Shown here in pieces: positions 34,919 through 42,909 of a DNA stretch of 64,000 nt. Source of the stretch: CAWGYT01 sp963826795 (GTDB taxonomy: Bacteria > Planctomycetota > Planctomycetia > Pirellulales > Pirellulaceae); assembly GCA_963826795.1 (NCBI GenBank), contig CAWGYT010000009.1:620001-684000 (forward strand), given 5' to 3'. The notes under the pieces are model-generated. The model was given only the letters and a program-made list of their open reading frames with translations, had not been told where the DNA came from and made no database searches. The first letter of the stretch is position 1. Every line of letters begins with the position of its first letter. A program made the translations under genes and the position numbers.

Positions 34919-36289
34919 TTGAAACGCAAGCCTTCGACCGAATCCGAACTCGCCGCGAAAGGGACCTATGCCTTCGTCAGCCTCGGTTGCCCCAAGAACC
35001 CGGTCGACAGCGAGCGGATGCTGGGGCTGTTGCAGCTGGACGGCTACCAGCTGGTCGCGGATCCATCGGGAACGGACTTCGTGGTCGTCAACACGTGCGG
35101 CTTCATCGAGGCCGCGCGGCAGGAATCGTTCAGCGCGATCGACGAGATGCTCGACCTGAAACGGCAGGGCAAGACGCGCGGCGTGATCGTCTCGGGCTGT
35201 CTGGCCGAACGGCAAAAGGAAGCACTGCTGGAAACCTGCCCCGAGATCGACCATTTGGTCGGCGTCTTCGGGCGCGAGGAGATCACCAAGGTCGCCGATC
35301 GGCTGGTCGGAGATCTGCAGGAGCAGCGCACCGTCTTCCGTCCCGCACCGATCCGAGCCCTGCCGGACACGGACCGCCTCCGGATTACGCCCCGCCACTT
35401 TGCGTACCTGAAGATCTCGGAGGGCTGCGATCGACTTTGCACGTTTTGCGCGATTCCGAAGATGCGCGGCAAGCATGTCACCAAGCCGATGGAGCAAGTG
35501 ATTGCCGAGGCCCAGCAGTTGGTGGGCGACGGCGTGCGAGAGCTGATCGTTGTCGCGCAGGATACCACCTATTACGGGATGGATTTATATGGCCGGCCCC
35601 GGCTGGCGGAACTGCTGCAACAGTTGGATCAGGTCGAGGGGCTCGAGTGGATTCGGCTGATGTACTTCTATCCGATGTACATCGATGACCAACTGATCGA
35701 GACGCTGGCCCAGAGCCGTCGGATCGTGCCCTACCTCGACATGCCGCTGCAGCATATCAACGACACGATGCTGCGGCGAATGGCCCGCCGCGTGACCCGT
35801 GAGGAAACCGAAGCCCTTGTGCAAGAGCTGCGACAACGGATCCCCGGGCTCGTGATGCGAACCACTTTCATCACGGGATTTCCCGGGGAAACGGAGGACC
35901 AGTTCGAAGAGCTGGTGCAGTTTGTCCAGGAGCAGCGTTTCGAACGAGCCGGCGTGTTTGTCTATTCGTTGGAATCGGACACCCCGGCGGCCGCCCTGCC
36001 CGATCGCGTTCCCGAGGAAATCAGCCACGCCCGTCGCGATCGGCTGATGGCCGTACAGCAACAGATCGCGTTCGAGTGGAATCAGCGACAGATCGGACGA
36101 CAGCTGGACGTCATCCTCGACGCGCGCGTGCCCGGCGAAACCCACGCCTGGCAGGGCCGCTCTCAGGCCGATGCGCCCGATGTCGACGGGCTGGTGTACG
36201 TGACGGGTGACGGCCTGCATGTCGGGCAGATTGTGACCTGCGAGATCGTCGCAACGCAAGATTACGACCTCATCGGAGTCGCAGTTTAG
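34919..36289 (+). CDS. rimO: Ribosomal protein S12 methylthiotransferase
   Basis: A 456-residue radical-SAM enzyme that methylthiolates Asp88 of ribosomal protein S12. The N-terminal UPF0004 domain has VSLGCPKNPVDSERMLG and NTCGFIEAARQES with its iron-sulfur cysteines; the radical-SAM core has SEGCDRLCTFCAIPKMRG (CxxxCxxC); DMPLQHINDTML and TTFITGFPGETEDQFEELV follow, and a TRAM domain ends the protein. TTG 34919 is the best start: no ATG lies before conserved residues, and the upstream in-frame text belongs to the frameshifted gene before it. Gap to that gene is about 193 bases. Confidence 0.93.
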   Translation: MKRKPSTESELAAKGTYAFVSLGCPKNPVDSERMLGLLQLDGYQLVADPSGTDFVVVNTCGFIEAARQESFSAIDEMLDLKRQGKTRGVIVSGCLAERQKEALLETCPEIDHLVGVFGREEITKVADRLVGDLQEQRTVFRPAPIRALPDTDRLRITPRHFAYLKISEGCDRLCTFCAIPKMRGKHVTKPMEQVIAEAQQLVGDGVRELIVVAQDTTYYGMDLYGRPRLAELLQQLDQVEGLEWIRLMYFYPMYIDDQLIETLAQSRRIVPYLDMPLQHINDTMLRRMARRVTREETEALVQELRQRIPGLVMRTTFITGFPGETEDQFEELVQFVQEQRFERAGVFVYSLESDTPAAALPDRVPEEISHARRDRLMAVQQQIAFEWNQRQIGRQLDVILDARVPGETHAWQGRSQADAPDVDGLVYVTGDGLHVGQIVTCEIVATQDYDLIGVAV

Positions 36290-36345
36290 AGGACGGCCTC
36301 GCGTCCTGGTCGGTTGTCAGTTACCCGTTGACGGTGATCCGCGGC

Positions 36346-36906
36346 ATGTCGCTCAACATTCCCAATCAGATCACGATCGCTCGGCTCGTCGTATCGCTGG
36401 CCGTGTTCGTGTTGATTCCTTTGCGCATGTTTTTCGCGGCGCTCGTCTTCTTCTTACTCGCCGCCGGCACCGATTGGCTGGATGGCTACTGGGCACGAAA
36501 GTACAACCTGGTGACCCAATTGGGTCGGATTCTCGACCCGTTCGCCGACAAGATCTTGATCTGTGGCACGTTTATCCTGCTGGCGGCGGAGCCCGATTCC
36601 AGGATCGCGGCCTGGATGGCGGTGCTGGTCGTTGGGCGTGAATTGCTCGTGACCGCGCTGCGCAGTTTCCTCGAGGAGAAGGGCGCGGATTTTTCGGCCA
36701 ACATGGCCGGCAAGCTCAAGATGGTCTTTCAATGCGCGGCCGCGGCCCTCAGCCTCTATTTGCTCGGTTGCGGCACCTTGGCCGCACCGGATTGGCTGGG
36801 GCCCTCGACAACCGTGGCCGTCTGGCTGGCTGTGATTTCCACGGTCTACTCGGGGATTGGGTACGTCCGCTCTGCGACGCGACTTTTTCGACCGGATGCC
36901 GCCTAG
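36346..36906 (+). CDS. pgsA: CDP-diacylglycerol--glycerol-3-phosphate 3-phosphatidyltransferase
   Basis: A 186-residue inner-membrane enzyme making phosphatidylglycerol phosphate. The CDP-alcohol phosphotransferase motif DG(x2)AR(x8)G(x3)D(x3)D is read as DWLDGYWARKYN through GRILDPFADK. Four or five hydrophobic helices surround it, starting with NIPNQITIARLVV, the family N-terminus. ATG 36346 is preferred over TTG 36328. It follows rimO by 56 bases. Confidence 0.92.
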   Translation: MSLNIPNQITIARLVVSLAVFVLIPLRMFFAALVFFLLAAGTDWLDGYWARKYNLVTQLGRILDPFADKILICGTFILLAAEPDSRIAAWMAVLVVGRELLVTALRSFLEEKGADFSANMAGKLKMVFQCAAAALSLYLLGCGTLAAPDWLGPSTTVAVWLAVISTVYSGIGYVRSATRLFRPDAA

Positions 36907-36935
36907 GTGCTTTGCCACAGCGATAAGATTTGGGG

Positions 36936-37028
36936 TGGGAAAGGGGGTCAGGTCCCAAAAGCCGGAACGGCCCTGCGGATGCCTGGCCCTTGGGGGACCT
37001 GCCCTCTTTTCCCCGACCGGCCCCCCTT
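36936..37028. repeat. Dispersed palindromic REP/MITE-like element, copy 2
   Basis: GGGGGTCAGGTCCCAAAAGC with CGGAACGG and TGCGGATGC in the centre repeats copy 1 (9358-9445) at the left arm; the right arm CCTTGGGGGACCTGCCC is more diverged, so the hairpin is weaker. It sits between pgsA and the CPBP gene. Both copies have the same orientation in the window. Confidence 0.7.
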
Positions 37029-37094
37029 TCCCAACCCAGGCCTTGGAAAAAGCATTGACGATGGTGAGTCTTGTCGAGTCGGCGCTGAATTGCC

Positions 37095-38057
37095 TTGGCC
37101 TGGGTGACCATTCCCACCAGCCTCCTGCTCTGGCTGCTGGCAGCCGACCGGGTGATGCATGGGCAGCCGATTCTGGAAGCGGAACCCAGGCGACCGGTTC
37201 CCTGGACACTCGTCGATCTGCTGGTGATCGCTGGGCTGGGGTTTTCCTTGGTCCTGATCTCGCAGTGGCTGAATCTACGGCGTTATGATCTTCCGGCGGG
37301 CGAGTGGGAATTGAGCGATCTGGCGCCGGATCAGCGGATCGGGCTGTTGCTTTCTTTTTCGGTCACAAGCCTCGTGGTGTGGGCCCTTGCCTTGGCCGTG
37401 TGCCGAGGACGTGCCTTGGCCAGCTGGCAAGATCTGGGGTTGAATCTGAACCAGGCCGGCCGCGACCTGCGACTCGGTGTCACCGCGTTCGTGATGCTGG
37501 TCGTGCCCATGCTGACGGTCCATTTGATTGCCCAGCGTCTGATTCCGGGCGACGAAACGCATCCTTTCATCGAGATTATCTTAGGCGATCCCCAGGCTCG
37601 GTACTTGATTCCCATCGCGCTGGCCGCCGTCGTGATTGCCCCGTTGGTGGAAGAAACGTTCTTTCGCGTGTTGCTGCAAGGCTGGCTCGAGGCAGTCTGC
37701 GGGCGGGGCGAGTGCGGCGCGAGCGAGCCCGCAGCGGCCCGTCCGACCGAAGACGCGCCTGAAGAATCGCCCGAAGCGTTGGCCGAAATACCGGCCGAGT
37801 TGCCGAGCGAGTCAATCCAGGTGCTGCCGGTGGCGCCTTGGAGGCGTTGGCTGCCGATCCTGCTCAGTGCGTCTTGCTTTGCGGTTGCGCATGTGGGGCA
37901 AGGGCCGGCGCCGATTTCCCTGTTCGGGCTGGCGCTGGGCCTGGGTTACTTGTACCAGCGCACGCATCGGATCCTGCCCTGCGTGACGGTCCATTTTCTC
38001 GTGAATTCGATTGCGGTGCTGCAACTGGGACTGGAAGTCGCGAAGCAAATGCCGTGA
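37095..38057 (+). CDS. CPBP-family intramembrane metalloprotease
   Basis: As read, 320 residues with about eight hydrophobic helices. The CPBP (Abi/CAAX-like) motifs are present: EETFFRVLLQGW (EExxxR), CFAVAHVGQGPAP, and VHFLVNS (HxxxN), which together bind the catalytic metal. Between the first and second motif lies an acidic, Ala/Pro/Glu-rich soluble insert (residues about 205-255). The start is uncertain: TTG 37095 or GTG 37104 are the first in-frame starts, while a neat N-terminus beginning at ATG 37060 is in another frame, so a frameshift at about 37090-37106 is possible. A substrate is not readable. Confidence 0.8.
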   Translation: MAWVTIPTSLLLWLLAADRVMHGQPILEAEPRRPVPWTLVDLLVIAGLGFSLVLISQWLNLRRYDLPAGEWELSDLAPDQRIGLLLSFSVTSLVVWALALAVCRGRALASWQDLGLNLNQAGRDLRLGVTAFVMLVVPMLTVHLIAQRLIPGDETHPFIEIILGDPQARYLIPIALAAVVIAPLVEETFFRVLLQGWLEAVCGRGECGASEPAAARPTEDAPEESPEALAEIPAELPSESIQVLPVAPWRRWLPILLSASCFAVAHVGQGPAPISLFGLALGLGYLYQRTHRILPCVTVHFLVNSIAVLQLGLEVAKQMP

Positions 38058-38153
38058 TGGCGTTCTGCCCTGTGACGCCGGCCTTCAATCGGGCTATAAT
38101 CTGCGGCCTTCGGCGATGGCAGGCAAATCACGCGACCGCGAGGAGATGGCAGG

Positions 38154-39194
38154 ATGGCGTACGGCTTCGGAATCATCGGCTGCGGAATGATCTCAGATTT
38201 TCACGCCAAGGCGATTGCCGAGATCCGCGGAGCGGAGATCGTGGGATGCTACGACGCCTACGGACCGGCAGCGGAGCGGTTCGCGGAGCAGAACGGTTGC
38301 CAAGCCCATGCCGAGTTGGGCGACCTGTTGGCGGACACGCGGCTGGACATCGTCACGATCTGCACGCCCAGCGGGGCACATCTCGAACCGGCCTTGGCTG
38401 CCGCGCGGGCCGGCAAGCACGTGATTGTGGAAAAACCGTTGGAGGTGACGGTTTCGCGTTGTGATCGCATCATTAAGGAGTGCGAGCAGCGGGGTGTGGT
38501 GCTCTCGACGATTTTTCCGTCGCGGTTCCACGAATCCTCGCAGCTGTTGAAGCAGGCGATCGAGAAGGGTCGCTTTGGCCGCCTGACGATGGGCGACGCC
38601 TACGTGAAGTGGTTTCGAACACAGGCCTACTACGACAGCGGCGCCTGGCGTGGAACCTGGAAACTCGACGGGGGAGGTGCGCTGATGAACCAGGCGATTC
38701 ACAGCGTGGATCTCCTGACCTGGCTGATGGGGCCCGTGGACGCGATCTCGGCGCAAACCGCCACGCTGGCTCACACGGGCATCGAGGTCGAGGACGTGGC
38801 GGTCGCTTCGCTAAGGTTCGCCAATGGGGCCTTGGGCGTGCTGGAGGCCACGACGGCGGCCTACCCGGGATACCTCAAGCGGATCGAGATTCACGGGTCC
38901 GAGGGCTCCGCGGTCCTGGAGGAAGAGGACATCAAGGTTTGGGACTTCGCGAAGGAAACCAAGAGCGACGTTGCGTTGCGTCAGCGGATGGCGGGCAAGA
39001 CGCAGACAGGTGGCGGTGCAGCGGATCCTTCCGCGATCGGTCACCACGGTCATGCCGCTCAATTCAAGGATGTCCTCAAGGCGATCAAACAGGGGACGCG
39101 GCCGGCGATTGACGGCCTCGAAGGCCGGCGGTCCGTCGAGATCATCACGGCGGTGTACAAGTCCGCCAAGACCGGCCGGCTGCTGAAGCTGTAA
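38154..39194 (+). CDS. Gfo/Idh/MocA-family NAD(P)-dependent oxidoreductase
   Basis: A 346-residue soluble dehydrogenase. The Rossmann start GIIGCGMISDFHAKAI, the EKPL motif at HVIVEKPLEVT, and the substrate-domain GGGALMNQAIHSVDLLTWL with the catalytic histidine are typical. Sugar or inositol-like substrates are usual for the family; none is indicated. AGGAG at 38139-38143 precedes the ATG by 10 bases. It is followed after 25 bases by the LpxL-like gene. Confidence 0.92.
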   Translation: MAYGFGIIGCGMISDFHAKAIAEIRGAEIVGCYDAYGPAAERFAEQNGCQAHAELGDLLADTRLDIVTICTPSGAHLEPALAAARAGKHVIVEKPLEVTVSRCDRIIKECEQRGVVLSTIFPSRFHESSQLLKQAIEKGRFGRLTMGDAYVKWFRTQAYYDSGAWRGTWKLDGGGALMNQAIHSVDLLTWLMGPVDAISAQTATLAHTGIEVEDVAVASLRFANGALGVLEATTAAYPGYLKRIEIHGSEGSAVLEEEDIKVWDFAKETKSDVALRQRMAGKTQTGGGAADPSAIGHHGHAAQFKDVLKAIKQGTRPAIDGLEGRRSVEIITAVYKSAKTGRLLKL

Positions 39195-39219
39195 TTCCTA
39201 CCCCAAGCGAACGGGTGCA

Positions 39220-40335
39220 ATGTTCGGGCACTGGATGATCTATGTGGGGGCGCGGCTGGCGCTCTGCCTTGTCCAAGCGATGCGGATCGAGACCTGCCAG
39301 ACGCTCTCGCGCTGGCTCGCCCACCTCGCCTATGATGTGCTGCGCCTGCGGCGGCCGGTCATCGACGATAACCTCAGGCATGCCTTTCCGGACCAATCGC
39401 CGGCTCAGATTCGTCGTGTCGCGCTGGGCATGTGGGAACACGTGATCCTGATGGTCTGCGAGCTGGCACATGTCCCGCGCAAGCTCCACGACACAAATTG
39501 GCGCGACTACGTGCGGATGTCGGACGCGGACATGCAATTGCTGCTGAAGCACCTCTTGAGCCCGCGGCCGGTCGTGATCGTGTCCGGGCATTTTGGCAAT
39601 TTCGAGGTCGGGGGCATTGTGGCCGGGTTGCTGGGATTTCCCACCTTCACCGTCGCTCGTCCACTGGACAATCCCTACCTCCACCGATTCGTGACCCGAT
39701 TCCGCGAGGCGACGGGGCAGTTCATGTTGCCCAAACGCGGCAGCGCCGCCCAATTGGACGCCATCCTGCAGGCCGGCGGAACCATGGTCTTGCTGGGCGA
39801 TCAAGCGGCCGGCCCGAAGGGTTGCTGGGTCGAGTTCTTTGGACGTCCGGCTTCCTGCCACAAAGCCGTCGCCTTGTTCTCGCTGGTCAATCTGCGCGCC
39901 CCTGTTGCTGGGTTACAGCCGGAGGGAACGTCCGATGCGATTCGTCATCGGGGTTTCCGCGGAATTCGATCCGCTGCGGGATCCAAGCGGTGGCGTCCGC
40001 GAGTTGACCCAGTGGTACAACAAGCATTTGGAGCTTACGATTCGGACGGCGCCCGATCAGTATTGGTGGCTGCACAATCGCTGGAAGAGCAAGCCGGCCC
40101 GGGCGTCGAAAACGGCGGCCCGGAGACTCGATACCGGCCACGTCCCGTCCGCCGTTGGTCCGCGCAAGCCGACCCCGGCGGAGTCCGCGCCGCAACGGTC
40201 TCGGTCTTAGTCGGTCGATGCCTGCGGTCGGCGACAACTGGCGGGGGTGACGGTCGTCGGCCCAGGCTTCGTCGGCCCGCGCTGACTCCGATGACTCGCG
40301 CGATGCGCCGACCCGATTTCGATCGAGGGAGATGA
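39220..40335 (+). CDS. LpxL/HtrB-like lipid A (lysophospholipid) acyltransferase, frameshifted
   Basis: An inner-membrane acyl-ACP-dependent acyltransferase. The first about 228 residues are normal: DVLRLRRPVIDDNLRHAFPD, catalytic HxxxxE motif in IVSGHFGNFEVGG, and MVLLGDQAAGPKGCWVEFFG. After SLVNLRAP the frame degrades into unrelated text to 40335. The conserved ending lies in the next frame to 40210, so the real gene is probably 39220-40210, about 330 residues. Lipid-A-type acylation is plausible in these didermic bacteria, though the exact acceptor is uncertain. Confidence 0.8.
   Translation: MFGHWMIYVGARLALCLVQAMRIETCQTLSRWLAHLAYDVLRLRRPVIDDNLRHAFPDQSPAQIRRVALGMWEHVILMVCELAHVPRKLHDTNWRDYVRMSDADMQLLLKHLLSPRPVVIVSGHFGNFEVGGIVAGLLGFPTFTVARPLDNPYLHRFVTRFREATGQFMLPKRGSAAQLDAILQAGGTMVLLGDQAAGPKGCWVEFFGRPASCHKAVALFSLVNLRAPVAGLQPEGTSDAIRHRGFRGIRSAAGSKRWRPRVDPVVQQAFGAYDSDGARSVLVAAQSLEEQAGPGVENGGPETRYRPRPVRRWSAQADPGGVRAATVSVLVGRCLRSATTGGGDGRRPRLRRPALTPMTRAMRRPDFDRGR
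39895..40210 (+). pseudogene. Displaced C-terminal segment of the LpxL-like acyltransferase
   Basis: In the neighbouring frame: APLLLGYSRRERPMRFVIG, then a middle region with WYNKHLELTIRTAPDQYWW and LHNRWK, the usual end of LpxL-type enzymes, then a polar tail. The shift is at about 39890-39905, where one base seems to be extra in the CTGCGCGCC tract. Confidence 0.75.
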
Positions 40336-40341
40336 CTGCCC

Positions 40342-40671
40342 ATGAACGATTCGCAGTGGCTCGTACTGGCCCAAACGCAGGACTGTCCGCCGGGCACTGG
40401 CCTGGAAGTGGTGGCGGGCGGGCGAATGATCGCGTTATTTAACGTCGACGGGCACTTCTTTGCTCTCGATGGAGTCTGCCCTCATCAGGGTGGACCACTT
40501 GGCAAAGGCGAGCTTTCGGGTCACATTGTCACGTGTCCCTGGCACGGTTGGCAATTTGACGTGCGATCCGGTGAGAATCAGATTACTCCGTCGATCTGCC
40601 AGCCACGAATTCCGATCCACGTGGACGGGAACCAAGTTCGGGTGCGACGAGCGGATCTGGCCGAGGAATAA
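40342..40671 (+). CDS. Rieske [2Fe-2S] ferredoxin-like protein
   Basis: A 109-residue soluble protein that is a single Rieske domain. The cluster ligands are in two boxes: CPHQGGPLG (Cys-His) and CPWHGW (Cys-His). It resembles the small subunit of nitrite reductase or dioxygenase ferredoxins; no oxygenase or nitrite reductase is nearby. It likely transfers single electrons. Normal length. Confidence 0.92.
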   Translation: MNDSQWLVLAQTQDCPPGTGLEVVAGGRMIALFNVDGHFFALDGVCPHQGGPLGKGELSGHIVTCPWHGWQFDVRSGENQITPSICQPRIPIHVDGNQVRVRRADLAEE

Positions 40672-40717
40672 GAGGCCGGCGAGGAATGCGAAGCACGAAC
40701 GCGAAACAAGTTGGCAG

Positions 40718-41767
40718 GTGGCAAGCGAAGTCGAATCGCTCGGGTCAAAGGTGGTTGACCCCGTGATTCGCTACCGCTCCTTCCTGAACTGCGATCCTCC
40801 GGCCCTTCTGCGGGTGTGGCGCGAGCAGCCGCCGACTCAGGGATTGATGCAGCCCATTTCCCATCTGCTGTTGGAGATGTTCGTCCTCTCGAAACCCTAC
40901 TTCGACCGTCACGGGTTGATCGTCGCCGTCGACGACAACGGGGTGGTTGGGTTTGTGCATGCGGGCTTCGGGCCCGACCCCACGCGAACCCAATTGTCGA
41001 ACGAGCTGGGGGTCGTCTGCGTGCTGGCCGTCCGAGCCCACGAGCAACGCGGCGAGATTCTCCGTGGTTTGCTCGCACGGGCTGAAAGCTACCTGCAGGA
41101 TCGAGGGGCACGGAAGATTTGCATCGGCAGCACGTTTCCGTTCAGCCCGTTTTATCTGGGCCTTCACGGCGGCAGCGATCTGCCCGGTGTCAGCACGAAA
41201 GACACCGAGATGGAACAGTTGTTTGCCGAGGCCGGTTACCGGGAAATCGGACGTTGGCACGCCTTTGAGCGAACGCTGCATCGGTTCCGTGTGCCCGTCG
41301 ACCGGCGACTCATGCAGCACCGACGAACGTATCGGTTAATTCCCCAGGTCAATCCTCCCAACTTGCCGTGGTGGGATGCCTGCGTGTTTGGCCCGGCGGA
41401 CCGGATTCGCTTCCTGCTGGAGTCGAAGACCGGAGGAGGTCCCTGCGGGGAAATCACGTATTGGGATATGGGCCCGCTCTCGACCCGAGCACAATACTGT
41501 GGGATGGGCATCATTTCCTGGTCGATTGACGTGTCCGCTCGAGGCCAAGGCCTGGGGACGTTTCTCGCCACGGAATCACTCAAGCACCTGCAAAATTCGG
41601 GGATCCCTCGCATCGAAGTCCAAACCGGCGCCGACAATGAACAGGCGCCTGCGCCTGCTGCAACGACTCGGCTTCGGCGAACTCCGCCAGGGGATCCACT
41701 TCGCGAAAGACCTGCCATCCGCCGGCGATCCGCTGCTGATCGCCGACGATTGATCGCCGACGATTGA
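40718..41767 (+). CDS. GNAT-like N-acetyltransferase (two-lobed), C-terminus frameshifted
   Basis: As read, about 349 residues from GTG 40718 (GTG 40751 is also possible). Two GNAT-like lobes: one around VVCVLAVRAHEQRGEILRGL and LQDRGARKICIGSTFPF, the other around IISWSIDVSARGQGLGTFLA, the latter a clear acetyl-CoA pyrophosphate loop. After TGADNEQA the frame becomes a low-complexity Ala/Pro/Arg run to 41767. The normal continuation LRLLQRLGFGELRQGIHFAK is in the next frame to 41753, with one extra base at about 41645-41655. Substrate unknown. Confidence 0.7.
   Translation: MASEVESLGSKVVDPVIRYRSFLNCDPPALLRVWREQPPTQGLMQPISHLLLEMFVLSKPYFDRHGLIVAVDDNGVVGFVHAGFGPDPTRTQLSNELGVVCVLAVRAHEQRGEILRGLLARAESYLQDRGARKICIGSTFPFSPFYLGLHGGSDLPGVSTKDTEMEQLFAEAGYREIGRWHAFERTLHRFRVPVDRRLMQHRRTYRLIPQVNPPNLPWWDACVFGPADRIRFLLESKTGGGPCGEITYWDMGPLSTRAQYCGMGIISWSIDVSARGQGLGTFLATESLKHLQNSGIPRIEVQTGADNEQAPAPAATTRLRRTPPGDPLRERPAIRRRSAADRRRLIADD
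41656..41753 (+). pseudogene. Displaced C-terminal segment of the GNAT-like acetyltransferase
   Basis: Encodes LRLLQRLGFGELRQGIHFAK and a short ending ADD, the expected last beta-strand/helix of a GNAT fold (an RLGF motif is typical). It joins the upstream frame if one base is removed. Confidence 0.65.
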
Positions 41768-41869
41768 TCGCGAACGATTGACGGCGGACGGGCTCGGCTG
41801 GGCGATCACCATGGACCGGCTTGCGAATCGCCCTCGCCCGCGGGCGCTCTCGACGGGCATTGGGAGGAC

Positions 41870-42883
41870 TCAATTCGGCGTGCCGCGGCCGTCGGAACGT
41901 CCTTGATACAGATTCCGACCTGCCACGAGCGATCTCATCTTGGCGTCGGCCACGCTGCGCGGCAGCATCCAGAATCCGCAATCCGGATGCACGTACTTAA
42001 TCCGCTCGGGCCCCAGTACGCGGGCCGCCGTTTCGATCCGCCGCGCGACGTGCTCGGGCGATTCCACTTCGTTGTCCTTGATGTCAATGACTCCCAGACC
42101 AAGCCCGATACGCGCCTCGACCGCGCGCAATACGCTCAGTTCGTCCGACGGACGTCGCGCCATCTCGAGCACGAGATGATCGACCTGCAGCTCATTCAGA
42201 AAGGCCACCAGTTTGTCGTAGGTGCCCTGCTGAATTCGCTGGCCGCCGTAGTTGCCGAAACAGAGATGGACGGCACGCTGGCCGGTGGCGCCCTGCAAGA
42301 CGCGATTGATCCCCCGCGCCGCGAGCGGGCCGTCGTCGGGACGCCCCGTCACATTCGCCTCGTCGACCTGAATCACATCGGCGTCGATCCCCTCGATTTG
42401 TGTTTTCAACACCTCGGCCAGCGCCATCACCAGAGCCTCCAGGTCAGGATAGTATTCGTCGGCCAGCGTCCGCGCTAACATGTAGGGGCTGGTGAGCGTG
42501 AACTTCTTGGGGCGATCGGTCAAATCACGGTACAGCTGATAGTCGGACTCGAGGTCAAGCTGGCCGGACCCCAGCTCGCTCACCACGACGCCCGGCGGTT
42601 TCGCTCGGAATCGCGTGACTTCCTGCGCCCTCCAGGCCGACAGTTGCTTGCGCGAAAGGTCCGTGCGGATTCCTGCGAGCGGCCGTACGAAATAGTCAAT
42701 CATGCCGTTCGTTTCCGCATGGTTGATATCCCAACGGTACAGCTCGCCGTCGGCTACCAAGTCGATTCCCGCGAGCTCCTGCGTCTTCAAGACCGCCAAA
42801 ATCGCGTCCCGCAAGCTCTCGCGATTGCTGACCACACGCAACCACATCGGGACGGGATAACTTCCAACAACCGTGGTGAGCAT
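41870..42883 (-). CDS. MetE-like (cobalamin-independent methionine synthase C-terminal domain) protein
   Basis: A 337-residue stand-alone MetE catalytic-type barrel. LTTVVGSYPVPMWLR at the start, LVADGELYRWDIN, DVIQVDEANVTGRPDD, and the zinc ligands HLC (in VHLCFGNYGG), Glu (LEMARR) and Cys (HPDCGFW) are all present. Full MetE is over 750 residues, so this is the short form seen in many bacteria and archaea, which may use a different methyl donor. It follows the enolase-superfamily gene by 26 bases on the same strand, suggesting co-expression. ATG 42883 is preferred; an upstream start adds 12 residues. Confidence 0.85.
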   Translation of the reverse strand: MLTTVVGSYPVPMWLRVVSNRESLRDAILAVLKTQELAGIDLVADGELYRWDINHAETNGMIDYFVRPLAGIRTDLSRKQLSAWRAQEVTRFRAKPPGVVVSELGSGQLDLESDYQLYRDLTDRPKKFTLTSPYMLARTLADEYYPDLEALVMALAEVLKTQIEGIDADVIQVDEANVTGRPDDGPLAARGINRVLQGATGQRAVHLCFGNYGGQRIQQGTYDKLVAFLNELQVDHLVLEMARRPSDELSVLRAVEARIGLGLGVIDIKDNEVESPEHVARRIETAARVLGPERIKYVHPDCGFWMLPRSVADAKMRSLVAGRNLYQGRSDGRGTPN

Positions 42884-42909
42884 ATCGATCCTCGAGATGT
42901 GACGGTGCT

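Noticed and set aside
33785..36289. A single fused pseudo-receiver/RimO protein of 834 residues
   Set aside because: The receiver-type ending with its own stop is found one base off; RimO has a normal N-terminus downstream.
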